A DNA stretch of 64,000 bases from JALYOC01 sp036675345 (GTDB lineage: Bacteria; Myxococcota; Myxococcia; Myxococcales; Myxococcaceae): positions 1 through 64,000 of the forward strand of contig JAKFFE010000017.1 in assembly GCA_036675345.1 (NCBI GenBank). Direction: 5' to 3'. A program made the translations under genes and the position numbers. Numbering within the stretch: position 1 is the first letter of the stretch; every line of letters begins with the position of its first letter. Positions 33,870 to 42,615 of this stretch are shown here, in pieces. A model generated the notes under the pieces. The model made no database searches. It was not told where the DNA came from and was given only the letters and a program-made list of their open reading frames with translations.

Positions 33870-35597
33870 CTACGCTCGTCCCGCCTGCGTCTGCTCGACG
33901 CCCAGCACGCGGTAGGTGACGACGCCCTTCTCCTTGCCCTTCACCTGGGACATCGGCATCGGCTCGGCGGCGAAGCCTCCCCCGGCGCGGCGCATGGTGT
34001 GCTCGGTGGCGATCACCTCGCCCCCCTTGGCCATCCCGCACAGCCGCGAGGCGGTGTTCACCGAGTCGCCGATGGCGGTGAACTCGTGGCGCTCCTGCGA
34101 GCCCATGTACCCCACCACCGCCGGCCCGGTGTTGACCCCGATCCCCACCTGGATCGGCTTTTTTCCCTGCGCCACCCGGCGCTCGTTGAGCAGCTCGATC
34201 TCCCGCTGCATCTCCATCGCCGCGCGCAGGACCCGCGCCGGATCATCCGGGTGCGGCGAGGGCTCGCCCCAAACCGCCATCACGCAGTCCCCGATGAACT
34301 TGTCCAGGTTCCCTTCGTGGCGGAACACCACCGAGGCCATGGCGGTGAAGAACTCGTTGAGCATGTCCACGGTGGCCTTGGGCTCGTCGCTCTCCGCCAT
34401 GCTGGTGAAGCCGCGGATGTCGGCGAACAGCACGCTGACCTCCGAGACCCGACCCTCGCGCAACACCTCCACCTGGCCTTTGACCACCATCTCCGCCACC
34501 TTGGGGGAGAGGAAGCGGGAGAGCTCGGCGCGGGTCACCGCCTCCTTCTCGATGGTCAGCGCCAGCTGCGCGTTCTCCAGGGCGATCGCCGCCTGGGCCG
34601 CGATCCCGGAGAGGATCTTCAGGTCCTTCTCCGAAAAGGCGTTGGTCCGCTCCCGGGTGTCGATGAACAGCACCCCCTTGAGCACGTTCTTGGTCAACAG
34701 CGGCACCGCCATCGCCGAGCGGATTCCCTGGGCGACGATCGACTCCGAGGACGAGAAGCGGGAGTCCAGGATCGCGTCCGCGGTCAGCACCGCCTGGCGG
34801 GTCTCGGTCACCCGCTTGAGCACCGTCTCCGAGAGCATCACCTCCTGCTGCTGCGCGTGGCGGTGCAGCACCGCCTCCGCGTTGAGGTTCCCCTCGGGAT
34901 CGATCAGGAAGATCACCCCGTTGTCGGCGTTGAGCAGCTGGAAGGCGACCTTGAGGATCTTCTCCAGCAGCGACTTCAGATCCCGCTCCAGCCCCACCTC
35001 CCGCTGGAACTCGTGGGCGATCCGCAGCTTCTCGTAGTCCTGGCGGAGCGCGGCCACGTCGGTCATCTGGTCCACCGGGCGGAACTCGGTGCTCTGCGCC
35101 TGATCCAGCTGGGCCAGGAACGCCGGCATCGACTGGGCGGTGGCCACCACCGTCACCCCGGGGGCGGTGCCTCCGCCGGCGTCCCCGCTGCTGAACACCA
35201 GCCGCGAGTTGCCCAGGGCGATCTCGTCCCCGTCCCGCAAGCGCAGTTCGCGCACCCGCCGACCGTTGACGAAGGTTCCGTTGGAGGAGCCCAGATCCTT
35301 GAGCAGAAAGCCGTTGCCCACCTTCTCGATGGTGGCGTGCTCCTTGGAGACCTCCCGGTCCGCCAACCTCAGGGTGTTGGCCGGGTGCCGCCCCAGCGAG
35401 GTCCGGGGCCCCAGCGGATAGTCGGTGAGCCGACCATCCGGGGTCCGGGTGGAGAGCCGGGGACCCTTGATCTGGGCCCGCGCCCCTCCGGAGACCGCCG
35501 CGGGGGCGGCCTCGGACACGGCCTCACCACACGAGGAGCAGGCCGCGGGATTCGGAACCGGTAGCGGTGTGCGACAGCGCGGGCAGTGGCTCAGCAT
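33870..35597 (-). CDS. FHA-GAF adenylate/guanylate cyclase
   Basis: A 575-residue signalling protein. Zinc ribbon (CPRC and CSSC), FHA domain at about 60-135 with LGRHPANTL, EVSKEHATI and GSSNGTFVNG, GAF domain at about 200-345, and a class III nucleotide cyclase domain from about 385. The metal-binding Asp residues are in ADIRGFTS (about 393) and GDCVMAVWG (about 437). The FHA domain binds phosphothreonine. Because the next gene, seven bases downstream, encodes a Ser/Thr kinase, the two may form one pathway in which the kinase product is read by the FHA domain (inference). Confidence 0.92.
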   Translation of the reverse strand: MLSHCPRCRTPLPVPNPAACSSCGEAVSEAAPAAVSGGARAQIKGPRLSTRTPDGRLTDYPLGPRTSLGRHPANTLRLADREVSKEHATIEKVGNGFLLKDLGSSNGTFVNGRRVRELRLRDGDEIALGNSRLVFSSGDAGGGTAPGVTVVATAQSMPAFLAQLDQAQSTEFRPVDQMTDVAALRQDYEKLRIAHEFQREVGLERDLKSLLEKILKVAFQLLNADNGVIFLIDPEGNLNAEAVLHRHAQQQEVMLSETVLKRVTETRQAVLTADAILDSRFSSSESIVAQGIRSAMAVPLLTKNVLKGVLFIDTRERTNAFSEKDLKILSGIAAQAAIALENAQLALTIEKEAVTRAELSRFLSPKVAEMVVKGQVEVLREGRVSEVSVLFADIRGFTSMAESDEPKATVDMLNEFFTAMASVVFRHEGNLDKFIGDCVMAVWGEPSPHPDDPARVLRAAMEMQREIELLNERRVAQGKKPIQVGIGVNTGPAVVGYMGSQERHEFTAIGDSVNTASRLCGMAKGGEVIATEHTMRRAGGGFAAEPMPMSQVKGKEKGVVTYRVLGVEQTQAGRA

Positions 35598-35696
35598 TCA
35601 CGGGTCAAGGGAGGTGGGACAGGCGGCGCCAGCGTAGCAGACGGTCCCCCGCCTCGAAAGGTTGCGAACCTACCTGTCTGCTCCCCGGACGGGGGG

Positions 35697-36581
35697 TCAG
35701 ATCCGGACCACCACGCCCACCGACGGGTACAGGGTCAGCCCCCCCAGATCCCGCCGCTGTCCCAGGACGTACGGTCGGCAGTGGGTGTAGCCGCCGGTCA
35801 GCTCCAGGGCCAGGTGCGCCCAGCGGTAGCCCACCATCACCCCGGCGGTGACGCCGAAGAACTGGGTGGTGACCGAGTTGGGGAGGGTCAGATCCAACCC
35901 GGTGACGTTGCCGGCCTGGGCGGCGGTGTTGACCAGGGTGGAGTCGAACTCGGTCCGGCTGAGCACGTACTTGGCGGCCCCGTAGACCTTCCAGATGTAG
36001 CCCCAGTCGTAGCTGACGTACACCGGGACCTCCAGGTCCCAGCGGTTGAAGTCCCCCAGTTCCACGAACTGCAGCACGTCCAGCACCGGGTTGGAGAACA
36101 GGTACTTGGAGGCGGCCAGCCCCACCGCCACGTCGAAGTTGCGCCGGTAGGGCTCGGCCATCTGCTCACCCTCGTCCCAGTGGTAGAGCCGGTACTTGGT
36201 GTCCAGCCGCACGGCGTTGATGCTGTAGCGCAGCCCGGCGTCCCAGTTGGAGAGGATCCCGGTGCGGACGTTCAGCTCCTGGGAGGGGGACGGGGGCATC
36301 ACCGCCAGGGCGATCCCGGCGGTCAGCAGCCGCTGCTGCTGGTCGGGGGAGACCTGGTACTCCTGCCCGGTGGCGGCGGCGACCAGGATTTCGGTCACCT
36401 GCTCGTGGCCCTGGGCGATGGCGGAGGCGGTGGCGCCCACCGGCACGTAGAACCCGGTGGCCAAGGTGGCCTCCACGTGCCCCGGCGCGATCGGGACCGC
36501 CGTCTGGTGGGTGGAGAGGGTGGTGGCGCAGCCGGTGCCCAGCACCAGCAGCGGAATCAGGACTCTGGGAGAAAGCGTCAT
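35697..36581 (-). CDS. Outer-membrane lipoprotein, beta-barrel-like
   Basis: From the ATG at 36581 the protein has 294 residues and a lipoprotein signal (LIPLLVLGTGCATT). The rest shows barrel-like alternation: ATLATGFYVPVGAT, DTKYRLYHWDEGE, WGYIWKVYGAAKYVLSR and VGYRWAHLALELTGG, ending SVGVVVRI. The upstream frame to 37133 is antisense to truD and is not used. No named family. Divergent from truD. Confidence 0.75.
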   Translation of the reverse strand: MTLSPRVLIPLLVLGTGCATTLSTHQTAVPIAPGHVEATLATGFYVPVGATASAIAQGHEQVTEILVAAATGQEYQVSPDQQQRLLTAGIALAVMPPSPSQELNVRTGILSNWDAGLRYSINAVRLDTKYRLYHWDEGEQMAEPYRRNFDVAVGLAASKYLFSNPVLDVLQFVELGDFNRWDLEVPVYVSYDWGYIWKVYGAAKYVLSRTEFDSTLVNTAAQAGNVTGLDLTLPNSVTTQFFGVTAGVMVGYRWAHLALELTGGYTHCRPYVLGQRRDLGGLTLYPSVGVVVRI

Positions 36582-36686
36582 GGGGTGCCCCCTTCTTGCC
36601 GGCCCGACGGTCAAGGCGGCATCTTTGGCACGAATCGGCGTATCCACCAGCGTGCCGTCCGGTGGACGCGTGTTATAGGCCCCCCT

Positions 36687-38780
36687 GTGCGCATCAAGCA
36701 GAAGCCAGAGGACTTCTCCGTCAAGGAGTCCTACCGATTCGATGAAGTTCCCTCCGGACCCTACCGGATCTACCTGTTGGACAAGCAGAAGCTGTCCACC
36801 TTCGACGCCATCCGGCGGATCCGCGACCGGTTCGGGCTCCGCCCGGGCGCGATCTCCTACTGCGGGTTGAAGGACAAGCAGGGCCGCACCGAGCAGATCA
36901 TCGCGGTGGACGGGTTCGACGTGGACATGCAGGAGGCGGACCTGCGGCTGAAGTTCCTGGCCCGCAGCGACAAGCCGCTCTCCGCCCGGAACACCACCTC
37001 CAACCGCTTCTCGGTCACCATCCGGATGCTGCGGGAGGACGAGATCGGCAAGCTGCCCCTGGCCGCCGCCGACGTGAACCGGCTGGGGGTGGTGAACTAC
37101 TTCGACGACCAGCGGTTCGGGTCGCTCAAGCACGGCCAGGGCTTCATCGCCAAGGATCTGATCCGCGGGGACTTCGAGGCCGCGCTCAAGAACTACATGG
37201 CCAAGCCCTCGCCGCTGGATCGTTCCGACGACGCCAAGGTGAAGGAGCTGTTCCGCAAGAACTGGGGAAACTGGGACAAGCCGCTCCCCCCGATGGCGGC
37301 CGCCAAGAAGTACGACCGGGTGCTGCGGGTGCTGCGCAAGACGCCGGACGACTTCGTCGACGCGTTCTTGCAGATCGACGCCGACTACCGGGCGATCCAG
37401 ATCTTCACCTACCAGAGCTACCTGTGGAACGAGTGTGTCCGCCGGCTGTTGCAGCTGGCCCTGCCCCGCGAGTCACTGTTCGTGATGCGCTACCAGGCCG
37501 GCACCCTGCTCTTCCATCAGGACGCGGACCCGGACACCCTGGAGTGGCTGCGCGGGGTGACGATGCCGCTGCTGGCCCCCAACTCGACCTTCACCGACCC
37601 CAAGGTCCAGGAGGCGGTGGAGTGGGTGCTGGGCAAGGAGAAGATCAAGCTTGCCGATCTGCGGATCGAGAAGTCCCCCAAGCTGCTGTTCTTCAAGCAC
37701 GAGGAGCGGCCGGTGATCATCTACCCGCAGAAGGTGGTGGTCGGTAAGACCCGCCCGGATGAGATCAACCGCGGGTTCCTCAAGTCCAACGTGGCCTTCA
37801 CCCTCCCCCCGGGCTCCTACGCCACCCTGGTGATCAAGCGGCTGTTCCACTTCAGCGAGCTGGTGGACCGGGAAGTGGAAGACCGCGCCAAGGCCGAGGC
37901 CAAGGCCGCCGAACGCGCCGCGGAGCTGCTGGAGGACGACGAGGACGGGGAGGATCTGGGCGGGGAGATCTCGGTGGAGGGCGGGAAGGCCGCCGGGACC
38001 TCCACCTCTGCCGGAGGACGTCGCCCCCCAGGGACGGATCGCAGCTCGAGGCCGCCCCGTCGGGATGACCGGGGTGCCGGAGCCGAGCGTCCGTCGGGCG
38101 AGGACCGCGGTGCTGGGTCCGAGCGTGGCGCGCGGCCGTCCCATAAGGATCGCGGTGCCGCGCCCGAGCGTGGCGCGCGTGAGGACCGGAGTGCAGGGTC
38201 GGAGCGTGGAGCCCGTCCGTCCCATAAGGATCGCGGTGCCGCGCCCGAGCGTGGCACGCGTGAGGACCGGGGTGCTGGGTCGGAGCGTGGAGCCCGTCCG
38301 TCCCATAAGGATCGCGGTGCCGCGCCCGAGCGTGGCGCGCGTGAGGACCGGGGTGCTGGGTCGGAGCGTGGAGCCCGTCCGTCCCATAAGGATCGCGGTG
38401 CCGCGCACGAGCGTGGCGCGCGTGAGGACCGGGGTGCTGGGTCGGAGCGTGGAGCGCGTCCGTCCCACAAGGATCGCGGTGCCGCGCCCGAGCGTGGCGC
38501 GCGTGAGGACCGGGGTGCAGGGTCGGAGCGTGGCGCCCGTCCGTCGCGTGAGGATCGCGGTGCTGGGTCCGAACGTGGAGCGCGGCCTTCGCGTGAAGAT
38601 CGCGGTGCCGGGTCCGAGCGCGGAGTCCGTCCGTCGCGTGAGGATCGCGGCGCGGCAGAGGCCCCGATCGCGGTGCGCGAAGTGACCGCGCCGGCGTCCC
38701 TGAAGAAGGGCTTCCTGGAGCGTCAGCGGGAGAAGAAAACCACCCGCAAGGAGCACCAGGCGGAGGCGAAGAAGAAGTGA
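36687..38780 (+). CDS. truD: tRNA pseudouridine(13) synthase TruD with long repetitive tail
   Basis: TruD makes pseudouridine at position 13 of tRNA. From the GTG at 36687 (VRIKQKPEDFSV) the catalytic part covers about 395 residues. It has CGLKDKQGRTEQ with the active-site Asp at about 63 and GVVNYFDDQRFGS. The family usually stops at 350-400 residues; here a 300-residue extension follows: an acidic stretch (ELLEDDEDGEDLGG), Arg/Gly/Glu-rich repeats built on RPSHKDRGAAPERGAREDRG, and a basic end (KKTTRKEHQAEAKKK). The tail is predicted disordered and may bind RNA (inference). Long frames upstream of the GTG are antisense to the neighbour. Confidence 0.92.
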   Translation: MRIKQKPEDFSVKESYRFDEVPSGPYRIYLLDKQKLSTFDAIRRIRDRFGLRPGAISYCGLKDKQGRTEQIIAVDGFDVDMQEADLRLKFLARSDKPLSARNTTSNRFSVTIRMLREDEIGKLPLAAADVNRLGVVNYFDDQRFGSLKHGQGFIAKDLIRGDFEAALKNYMAKPSPLDRSDDAKVKELFRKNWGNWDKPLPPMAAAKKYDRVLRVLRKTPDDFVDAFLQIDADYRAIQIFTYQSYLWNECVRRLLQLALPRESLFVMRYQAGTLLFHQDADPDTLEWLRGVTMPLLAPNSTFTDPKVQEAVEWVLGKEKIKLADLRIEKSPKLLFFKHEERPVIIYPQKVVVGKTRPDEINRGFLKSNVAFTLPPGSYATLVIKRLFHFSELVDREVEDRAKAEAKAAERAAELLEDDEDGEDLGGEISVEGGKAAGTSTSAGGRRPPGTDRSSRPPRRDDRGAGAERPSGEDRGAGSERGARPSHKDRGAAPERGAREDRSAGSERGARPSHKDRGAAPERGTREDRGAGSERGARPSHKDRGAAPERGAREDRGAGSERGARPSHKDRGAAHERGAREDRGAGSERGARPSHKDRGAAPERGAREDRGAGSERGARPSREDRGAGSERGARPSREDRGAGSERGVRPSREDRGAAEAPIAVREVTAPASLKKGFLERQREKKTTRKEHQAEAKKK
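38142..38680 (+). repeat. 81-bp and 45-bp tandem repeats inside truD
   Basis: Five units of 81 bp (27 codons) begin at 38142, 38223, 38304, 38385 and 38466, followed by three units of 45 bp (15 codons) from 38547, 38592 and 38637. All stay in frame with truD. The near identity of the units points to recent slippage or unequal crossing over. Confidence 0.9.
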
Positions 38781-38783
38781 CCC

Positions 38784-38804
38784 GGGAGCAACGCCCTTGC
38801 TCCC
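38784..38804 (+). terminator. Hairpin just after truD
   Basis: GGGAGCAA pairs with TTGCTCCC around a short loop, starting four bases after the truD stop. No T-run follows, so it may be a terminator or a processing stop. Confidence 0.4.
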
Positions 38805-38936
38805 CTCGCGGGGCGCACCGGGAATTCTCCCGGAGCCGCGCCCAGCCGCAGTGAGTCGGGACACCCACGGCGTCTGTGACCACCGACGCCTGGAGAACCC
38901 GGCGCCGGCGGCGGTCGCACCGGTCTCTGGCCAGCC

Positions 38937-39395
38937 ATGAACTCCCCTGTCCTGCTCCGCGTAGTCCTGGAGTCCGACCTTCCGATCTTCTTCGCGCACC
39001 AGCGCGATCCAGTGGCGGCTCGGATGGCCGCCTTCCTGCCACGGGAGCACGGCGCCTTCATGGCGCACTGGCGGAAGCTCCTCGCCGACCCGACCAACCT
39101 CACCCGGACCATCGTCTCCGACGAGCGGGTGGTCGGAAATGTGGGCAGCTGGAATGACGCCGAGGACCGTCTGATCGGCTACTGGGTGGGCCGGGAGGTC
39201 TGGGGACAGGGCATCGCCACCGCGGCGGTGGCTCAGTTCCTGGAGTGTGACCCCACCCGGCCGCTTCGGGCCCGCGTGGCCAAGCACAACCTGGGCTCGA
39301 TCCGCGTGCTGCAGAAGTGCGGCTTCGAGATCTCCGGCGAAGAGCACCTTCCCGGCGAAGTGCCCGAAGTCCTGATGGTTCGCCACAGGGACTGA
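38937..39395 (+). CDS. GNAT family N-acetyltransferase (RimJ-like)
   Basis: A 152-residue acetyltransferase. It opens with VLLRVVLESDLPIFFAHQRD; the acetyl-CoA binding loop is GREVWGQGIATAAVAQFLE, and the late KHNLGSIRVLQKCGFEISGE is the standard final helix. The substrate is unknown. Single gene, just before the repeat-rich gap. Confidence 0.9.
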   Translation: MNSPVLLRVVLESDLPIFFAHQRDPVAARMAAFLPREHGAFMAHWRKLLADPTNLTRTIVSDERVVGNVGSWNDAEDRLIGYWVGREVWGQGIATAAVAQFLECDPTRPLRARVAKHNLGSIRVLQKCGFEISGEEHLPGEVPEVLMVRHRD

Positions 39396-39513
39396 GCGCC
39401 CATCCGGACGACCGACTGGGGCAATCGGGACGGCTCCCACAGCGCCAGGTTCTCGGCGAAGAGGACCACGCAGCGAGCTCTTCAACTCCCCCCGGCTGGT
39501 GCCTCGAACGTCG

Positions 39514-39602
39514 CGGGGAGAAGTGGCTCATATGTACAACTTGCTCCCGGTAACTGGGCCCGTGAGCGCGGAAAAGTGGCTCATATGATCGACCTTTCCC
39601 CC
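39514..39602. repeat. Palindrome pair 1 (REP/BIME-like)
   Basis: Two related imperfect palindromes start at 39514 and 39569, sharing the core AAGTGGCTCATATG. Their outer arms pair (GGGAG with CTCCC in the first, GGAAAAGT with ACCTTTCC in the second), so changes in one arm are partly matched in the other. The 55-base start-to-start spacing is the same as in pair 2. Confidence 0.7.
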
Positions 39603-39606
39603 TGGC

Positions 39607-39726
39607 GGGCTCGCAGTCCATCCCGGTGGAGGATCGGGGAGGGCTGTCGGTGGCCTCAGCCCTTCGCCAGCGCGGGTCCTCCCGAACCGGGAGGGCTCGC
39701 AGTCCATCCCGGTGGAGGATCGGGGA
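39607..39726. repeat. 34-bp direct repeat, two copies
   Basis: The string gggctcgcagtccatcccgg and its following 14 bases occur identically at 39607-39640 and 39693-39726, between the two palindrome pairs. Confidence 0.85.
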
Positions 39727-39772
39727 CGCCCTACACGAGGCTCTGCCCCGGGTGAGGGTGGCCCCGTGCCTC

Positions 39773-39864
39773 CCGGGGAAAAGTGGCTCATACGAGCAAC
39801 TTGTCCCCGGCAACTGCGGTCGGGAGCGCGGAAAAGTGGCTCATACGAGCGACTTTTCCCGCCG
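39773..39864. repeat. Palindrome pair 2 (REP/BIME-like)
   Basis: Copies at 39773-39810 and about 39828-39864 share AAAAGTGGCTCATACGAGC. The first has 17-base arms (CCGGGGAAAAGTGGCTC against CCGGGGACAAGTTGCTC when reversed), a loop of ATAC and two mismatches. In the second GAAAAGTGGCTC pairs with GAGCGACTTTTC with one mismatch. Confidence 0.8.
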
Positions 39865-40107
39865 GTCGCTGTTCTCCGCACCGGAAAACGTCCCGACGGC
39901 ACCGTCGACCCGGTGGATGCGGAGGCCATCCCGCCCGTGCGGACGTCCTGAGCGTCTGGCTCCGTGTGAGGCTCCTGAGGAATCCCTCGCGCCCCTTCCG
40001 AGACCTCCCCCGGTGTCGCCACCCCTTCACGGCACGGGGCTTGCGAAGCCCCGCCCCGGACTCCGCCTTCAGACACTCCGGAGCGGACAGAACGACAGGG
40101 GCTTCCC

Positions 40108-40500
40108 GTGAGCACACGACGCACCAGCAAGACGAACTGTCAGCGCGGAATGACGCTGGTGGAGATCATGGTGGTGTTGGTGATCCTGGGGTTGATCGCC
40201 GGAGCGGTGGTGATCAACGTGGTCTCCAACCTGGACACCGCGCGAACCGATCGGGTGCGGATGGACCTCGGCGCCATCGAGAACGCGCTCAAGATCTACT
40301 ACGCGAAACACGGCCGCTATCCGGACACCGCCGCCGGACTCAGCGCGCTGGAGGTCAGTCCCTTCCAGGACCCCTGGGGGAACGACTACCTCTACGTGAA
40401 CGAAGCCCCCTCTCCCCTGATCCGCTCCCTCGGGCGGGACGGCCTCCCCGGGGGAGAGGGCGCGGACGGCGACCTGGACAACCGGCAATTGGCTCGGTGA
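40108..40500 (+). CDS. Type II secretion GspG-like pseudopilin
   Basis: A 130-residue protein with a type III (prepilin) signal: RG followed by MTLVEIMVVLVILGLIAG, with cleavage after Gly and Glu5 of the mature form present. The C-terminal part KIYYAKHGRYPDTAAGLSAL and FQDPWGNDYLYV is characteristic of GspG, the major pseudopilin, including the calcium-site region. The GTG start at 40108 lacks a strong ribosome site. No other secretion genes lie nearby, so it is an orphan copy or belongs to a system encoded elsewhere. Confidence 0.88.
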   Translation: MSTRRTSKTNCQRGMTLVEIMVVLVILGLIAGAVVINVVSNLDTARTDRVRMDLGAIENALKIYYAKHGRYPDTAAGLSALEVSPFQDPWGNDYLYVNEAPSPLIRSLGRDGLPGGEGADGDLDNRQLAR

Positions 40501-40557
40501 GGCGTCGGCGCAGTCGTCGAGATGACCGCGGTGGGACCTCCGGCGCGAACAGGAGCA

Positions 40558-41820
40558 CTACCCGCCCGGGCGCAGCTCCCCTTCCGCAGGCCCCACCGGC
40601 CGGGCCACCCGGAACGCCAGCAGCAGCGCCAGCAGGACCAGCCCACCGCCGACGAAGTACGGCATCCCCGGCAGGTGCAGCTCCTCCGGGCGATCGATGG
40701 CCCAGGCGAACACCTGGGTAAACAGCAGCGGCCCGATCATCCCGGAGATCCCCCGCATGCTGCTCAGGGCGCCCTGCAGCTGCCCCTGTTCGCTGGGACC
40801 GACCCGGCGGCTCATCAGCGCCTGCATCGACGGCGCGGTCAGCCCCCACAGCCCCACCAGCGGGATCCCCAGCATGAAGATCCACCCCACCGGGGCCAGC
40901 GCGTAGACCAGGAACCCCAGCGAGCCGGAGGTCAGCCCGGTCAGGATTGCCCGCCGCTCTCCCAGCCGCTTCACCACCGGCCCCACCAGGCCCCCGGAGA
41001 CGATCGACGAGGCCACGCCCACCGCTGCCAGCGACCAGCCCACCTGGTCCGCGTCCCAGCCGTAGCGGTAGTCGGTGTAGAGCACCCACACGCTGGGCAG
41101 CGCCTCATGCGCCAGGTAGTAGAGAAACGCAGTGGCCGCCAATCCCAGCAGCTGCCCGTGCGATCCCAGCAGCCGCAGCGACCCCAGCGGATTGGCCCGG
41201 GTCAGCGAGAACCTCGGGGTGCGCTTCTCGCGGGGCAGTGACTCCGGGAGGATGAAGAACCCGTACGCCGCGTTGGCCAGGCTCAGCACCGCTGCGCCCC
41301 AGAACGGCAATCTCAGATCGTATTGCCCCAGCAGTCCTCCCACCGCCGGGCCGATGGTGAACCCCAGCCCGAAGGCCGCGCCCAGCATCCCGAACTTCTT
41401 CGCCCGCTCCTCCGGCGGGGAGACATCCGCGATGTACGCGCCGGCGGTGGAGAAGCTGGCGGAGGTGATCCCGGCGATCACCCGGCCCACGAACAGCCAG
41501 CCCAGGGTGGGGGCCACCGCCATCAGCACGTAGTCCAGGCCCAGCCCCAGGTTGGAGAGCAGGATCACCGGCCGCCGGCCGAACCGGTCCGAGAGCGCGC
41601 CCATCACCGGCGAGAACACGAACTGCATCCCCGCCCACACCAGCCCGAACAGCCCCACGATCCGCAGCGCGTCCGCCACCACCCCGCCCTCGAACTGCAG
41701 CACCAGCTTGGGCAGCACCGGGACCATGATCCCCACCGAGAGCATGTCCAACACCACGGTGACGAAGATGAAGCGGAACGCCGCCTGGCTGGGCGGCCTG
41801 GTTCCCGGCTGGGGGCTCAT
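40558..41820 (-). CDS. MFS transporter, TetA-like
   Basis: About 420 residues with twelve predicted membrane spans. Motif A of the major facilitator family is present as GALSDRFGRRPVILLSN, and the RVIAGITSASFSTAGAYIAD block with SPPEERAKKFG after it is typical of TetA-type drug:H+ exporters. From the ATG at 41820; a longer frame reaches 41862. The substrate is not predictable. It is divergent from the sigma factor gene. Confidence 0.9.
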   Translation of the reverse strand: MSPQPGTRPPSQAAFRFIFVTVVLDMLSVGIMVPVLPKLVLQFEGGVVADALRIVGLFGLVWAGMQFVFSPVMGALSDRFGRRPVILLSNLGLGLDYVLMAVAPTLGWLFVGRVIAGITSASFSTAGAYIADVSPPEERAKKFGMLGAAFGLGFTIGPAVGGLLGQYDLRLPFWGAAVLSLANAAYGFFILPESLPREKRTPRFSLTRANPLGSLRLLGSHGQLLGLAATAFLYYLAHEALPSVWVLYTDYRYGWDADQVGWSLAAVGVASSIVSGGLVGPVVKRLGERRAILTGLTSGSLGFLVYALAPVGWIFMLGIPLVGLWGLTAPSMQALMSRRVGPSEQGQLQGALSSMRGISGMIGPLLFTQVFAWAIDRPEELHLPGMPYFVGGGLVLLALLLAFRVARPVGPAEGELRPGG

Positions 41821-42021
41821 GCAGGCGGGCTTGCTAGCACGGCCACGCCCGGCCCGCGCCACATCTTCCCTGCCTGTTTCCGGGCACTTACGCCGGACCC
41901 ACCAGCGGCCGGCCGGGAAAACCCCAGCAGTGGCAATGGCTTTCCGGCCCGGGGCGTACTCCAGAGCGTGACCGCCAACGCCTTTCTTGATTCAGTCTTC
42001 TCCGGACCCCTTGCGGTGGGG

Positions 42022-42615
42022 ATGTACCTGACCAGCGAGACGCCAGCCTTGCCGTGGAAGGCAGACGTCCTGGCCGCCCGCCGGGGGGACCGCAACGCGT
42101 TCGAGGCCCTGGTCCGCAGCGTCCAGCGCCAGGTGTTCGGCCTCTGTCTGCGGCTGATGTCCAGCGAGGCCGAGGCCGCCGAGGTGGCCCAGGAGGCGTT
42201 CCTGCGCGCCTACCAGCACCTGCACCGCTACGACGAACAGCGCCCCTTCGATCTGTGGGTGCTGGCGATCGCCCGCAACCTCTGCCTGGACCAGCTGCGC
42301 CGGCGCAGCAAGCTGCGCACCGAGAACGTGGACGAGATGAGCGACACCCTCCCCTCCTCTGCCCAGAGCCAACTGGAGGGCGCCATCGCCCAGGAGGAGC
42401 GGCTGTCGCTGGAGGCGGCGATGAACACCCTCTCCGCCGACGACCGCGAAGTGCTGGCGCTCTATTACGTGCAGAAGCGCACCACCAAGGAGATCGCCGA
42501 AATCATGTCCGTCGCCCCCGGCACGATCATGGCCCGTCTGTTCCGCGCCCGCGAGAAGCTGCGCAAGCGGATGACCGAGGCGGAGAATCCGAAGTCCCAG
42601 GAGGACGCCTCATGA
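42022..42615 (+). CDS. ECF RNA polymerase sigma factor
   Basis: From the ATG at 42022 the protein has 197 residues and the ECF layout: region 2 with ALVRSVQRQVFGLCLRLM, EAAEVAQEAFLRAYQHLHRY and PFDLWVLAIARNLCLDQLR, then region 4 with TLSADDREVLALYYVQKRTT followed by KEIAEIMSVAPGTIMARLFR. The TGA overlaps the ATG of the next gene (ATGA), which encodes an anti-sigma-like membrane protein; this is the usual sigma/anti-sigma pairing. The three genes from here to 44506 probably form one operon under its own control. Confidence 0.92.
   Translation: MYLTSETPALPWKADVLAARRGDRNAFEALVRSVQRQVFGLCLRLMSSEAEAAEVAQEAFLRAYQHLHRYDEQRPFDLWVLAIARNLCLDQLRRRSKLRTENVDEMSDTLPSSAQSQLEGAIAQEERLSLEAAMNTLSADDREVLALYYVQKRTTKEIAEIMSVAPGTIMARLFRAREKLRKRMTEAENPKSQEDAS

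Larger units (their letters stand above)
39396..40107. other. Gene-free, repeat-rich intergenic region
   Basis: 712 bases without a supported gene; the frames that cross it have no family features. It holds four related palindromes in two pairs and a 34-bp direct repeat between them (listed separately). The right-hand part (39900-40107) should carry the promoter of the pseudopilin gene. Confidence 0.6.

Noticed and set aside
35586..36686. Upstream extension of the truD frame
   Set aside because: Antisense to the outer-membrane lipoprotein gene; TruD homology begins at the GTG at 36687.
38142..38680. CRISPR-like regular repeats
   Set aside because: The repeats are contiguous without spacers, stay in frame with truD and code a low-complexity tail.
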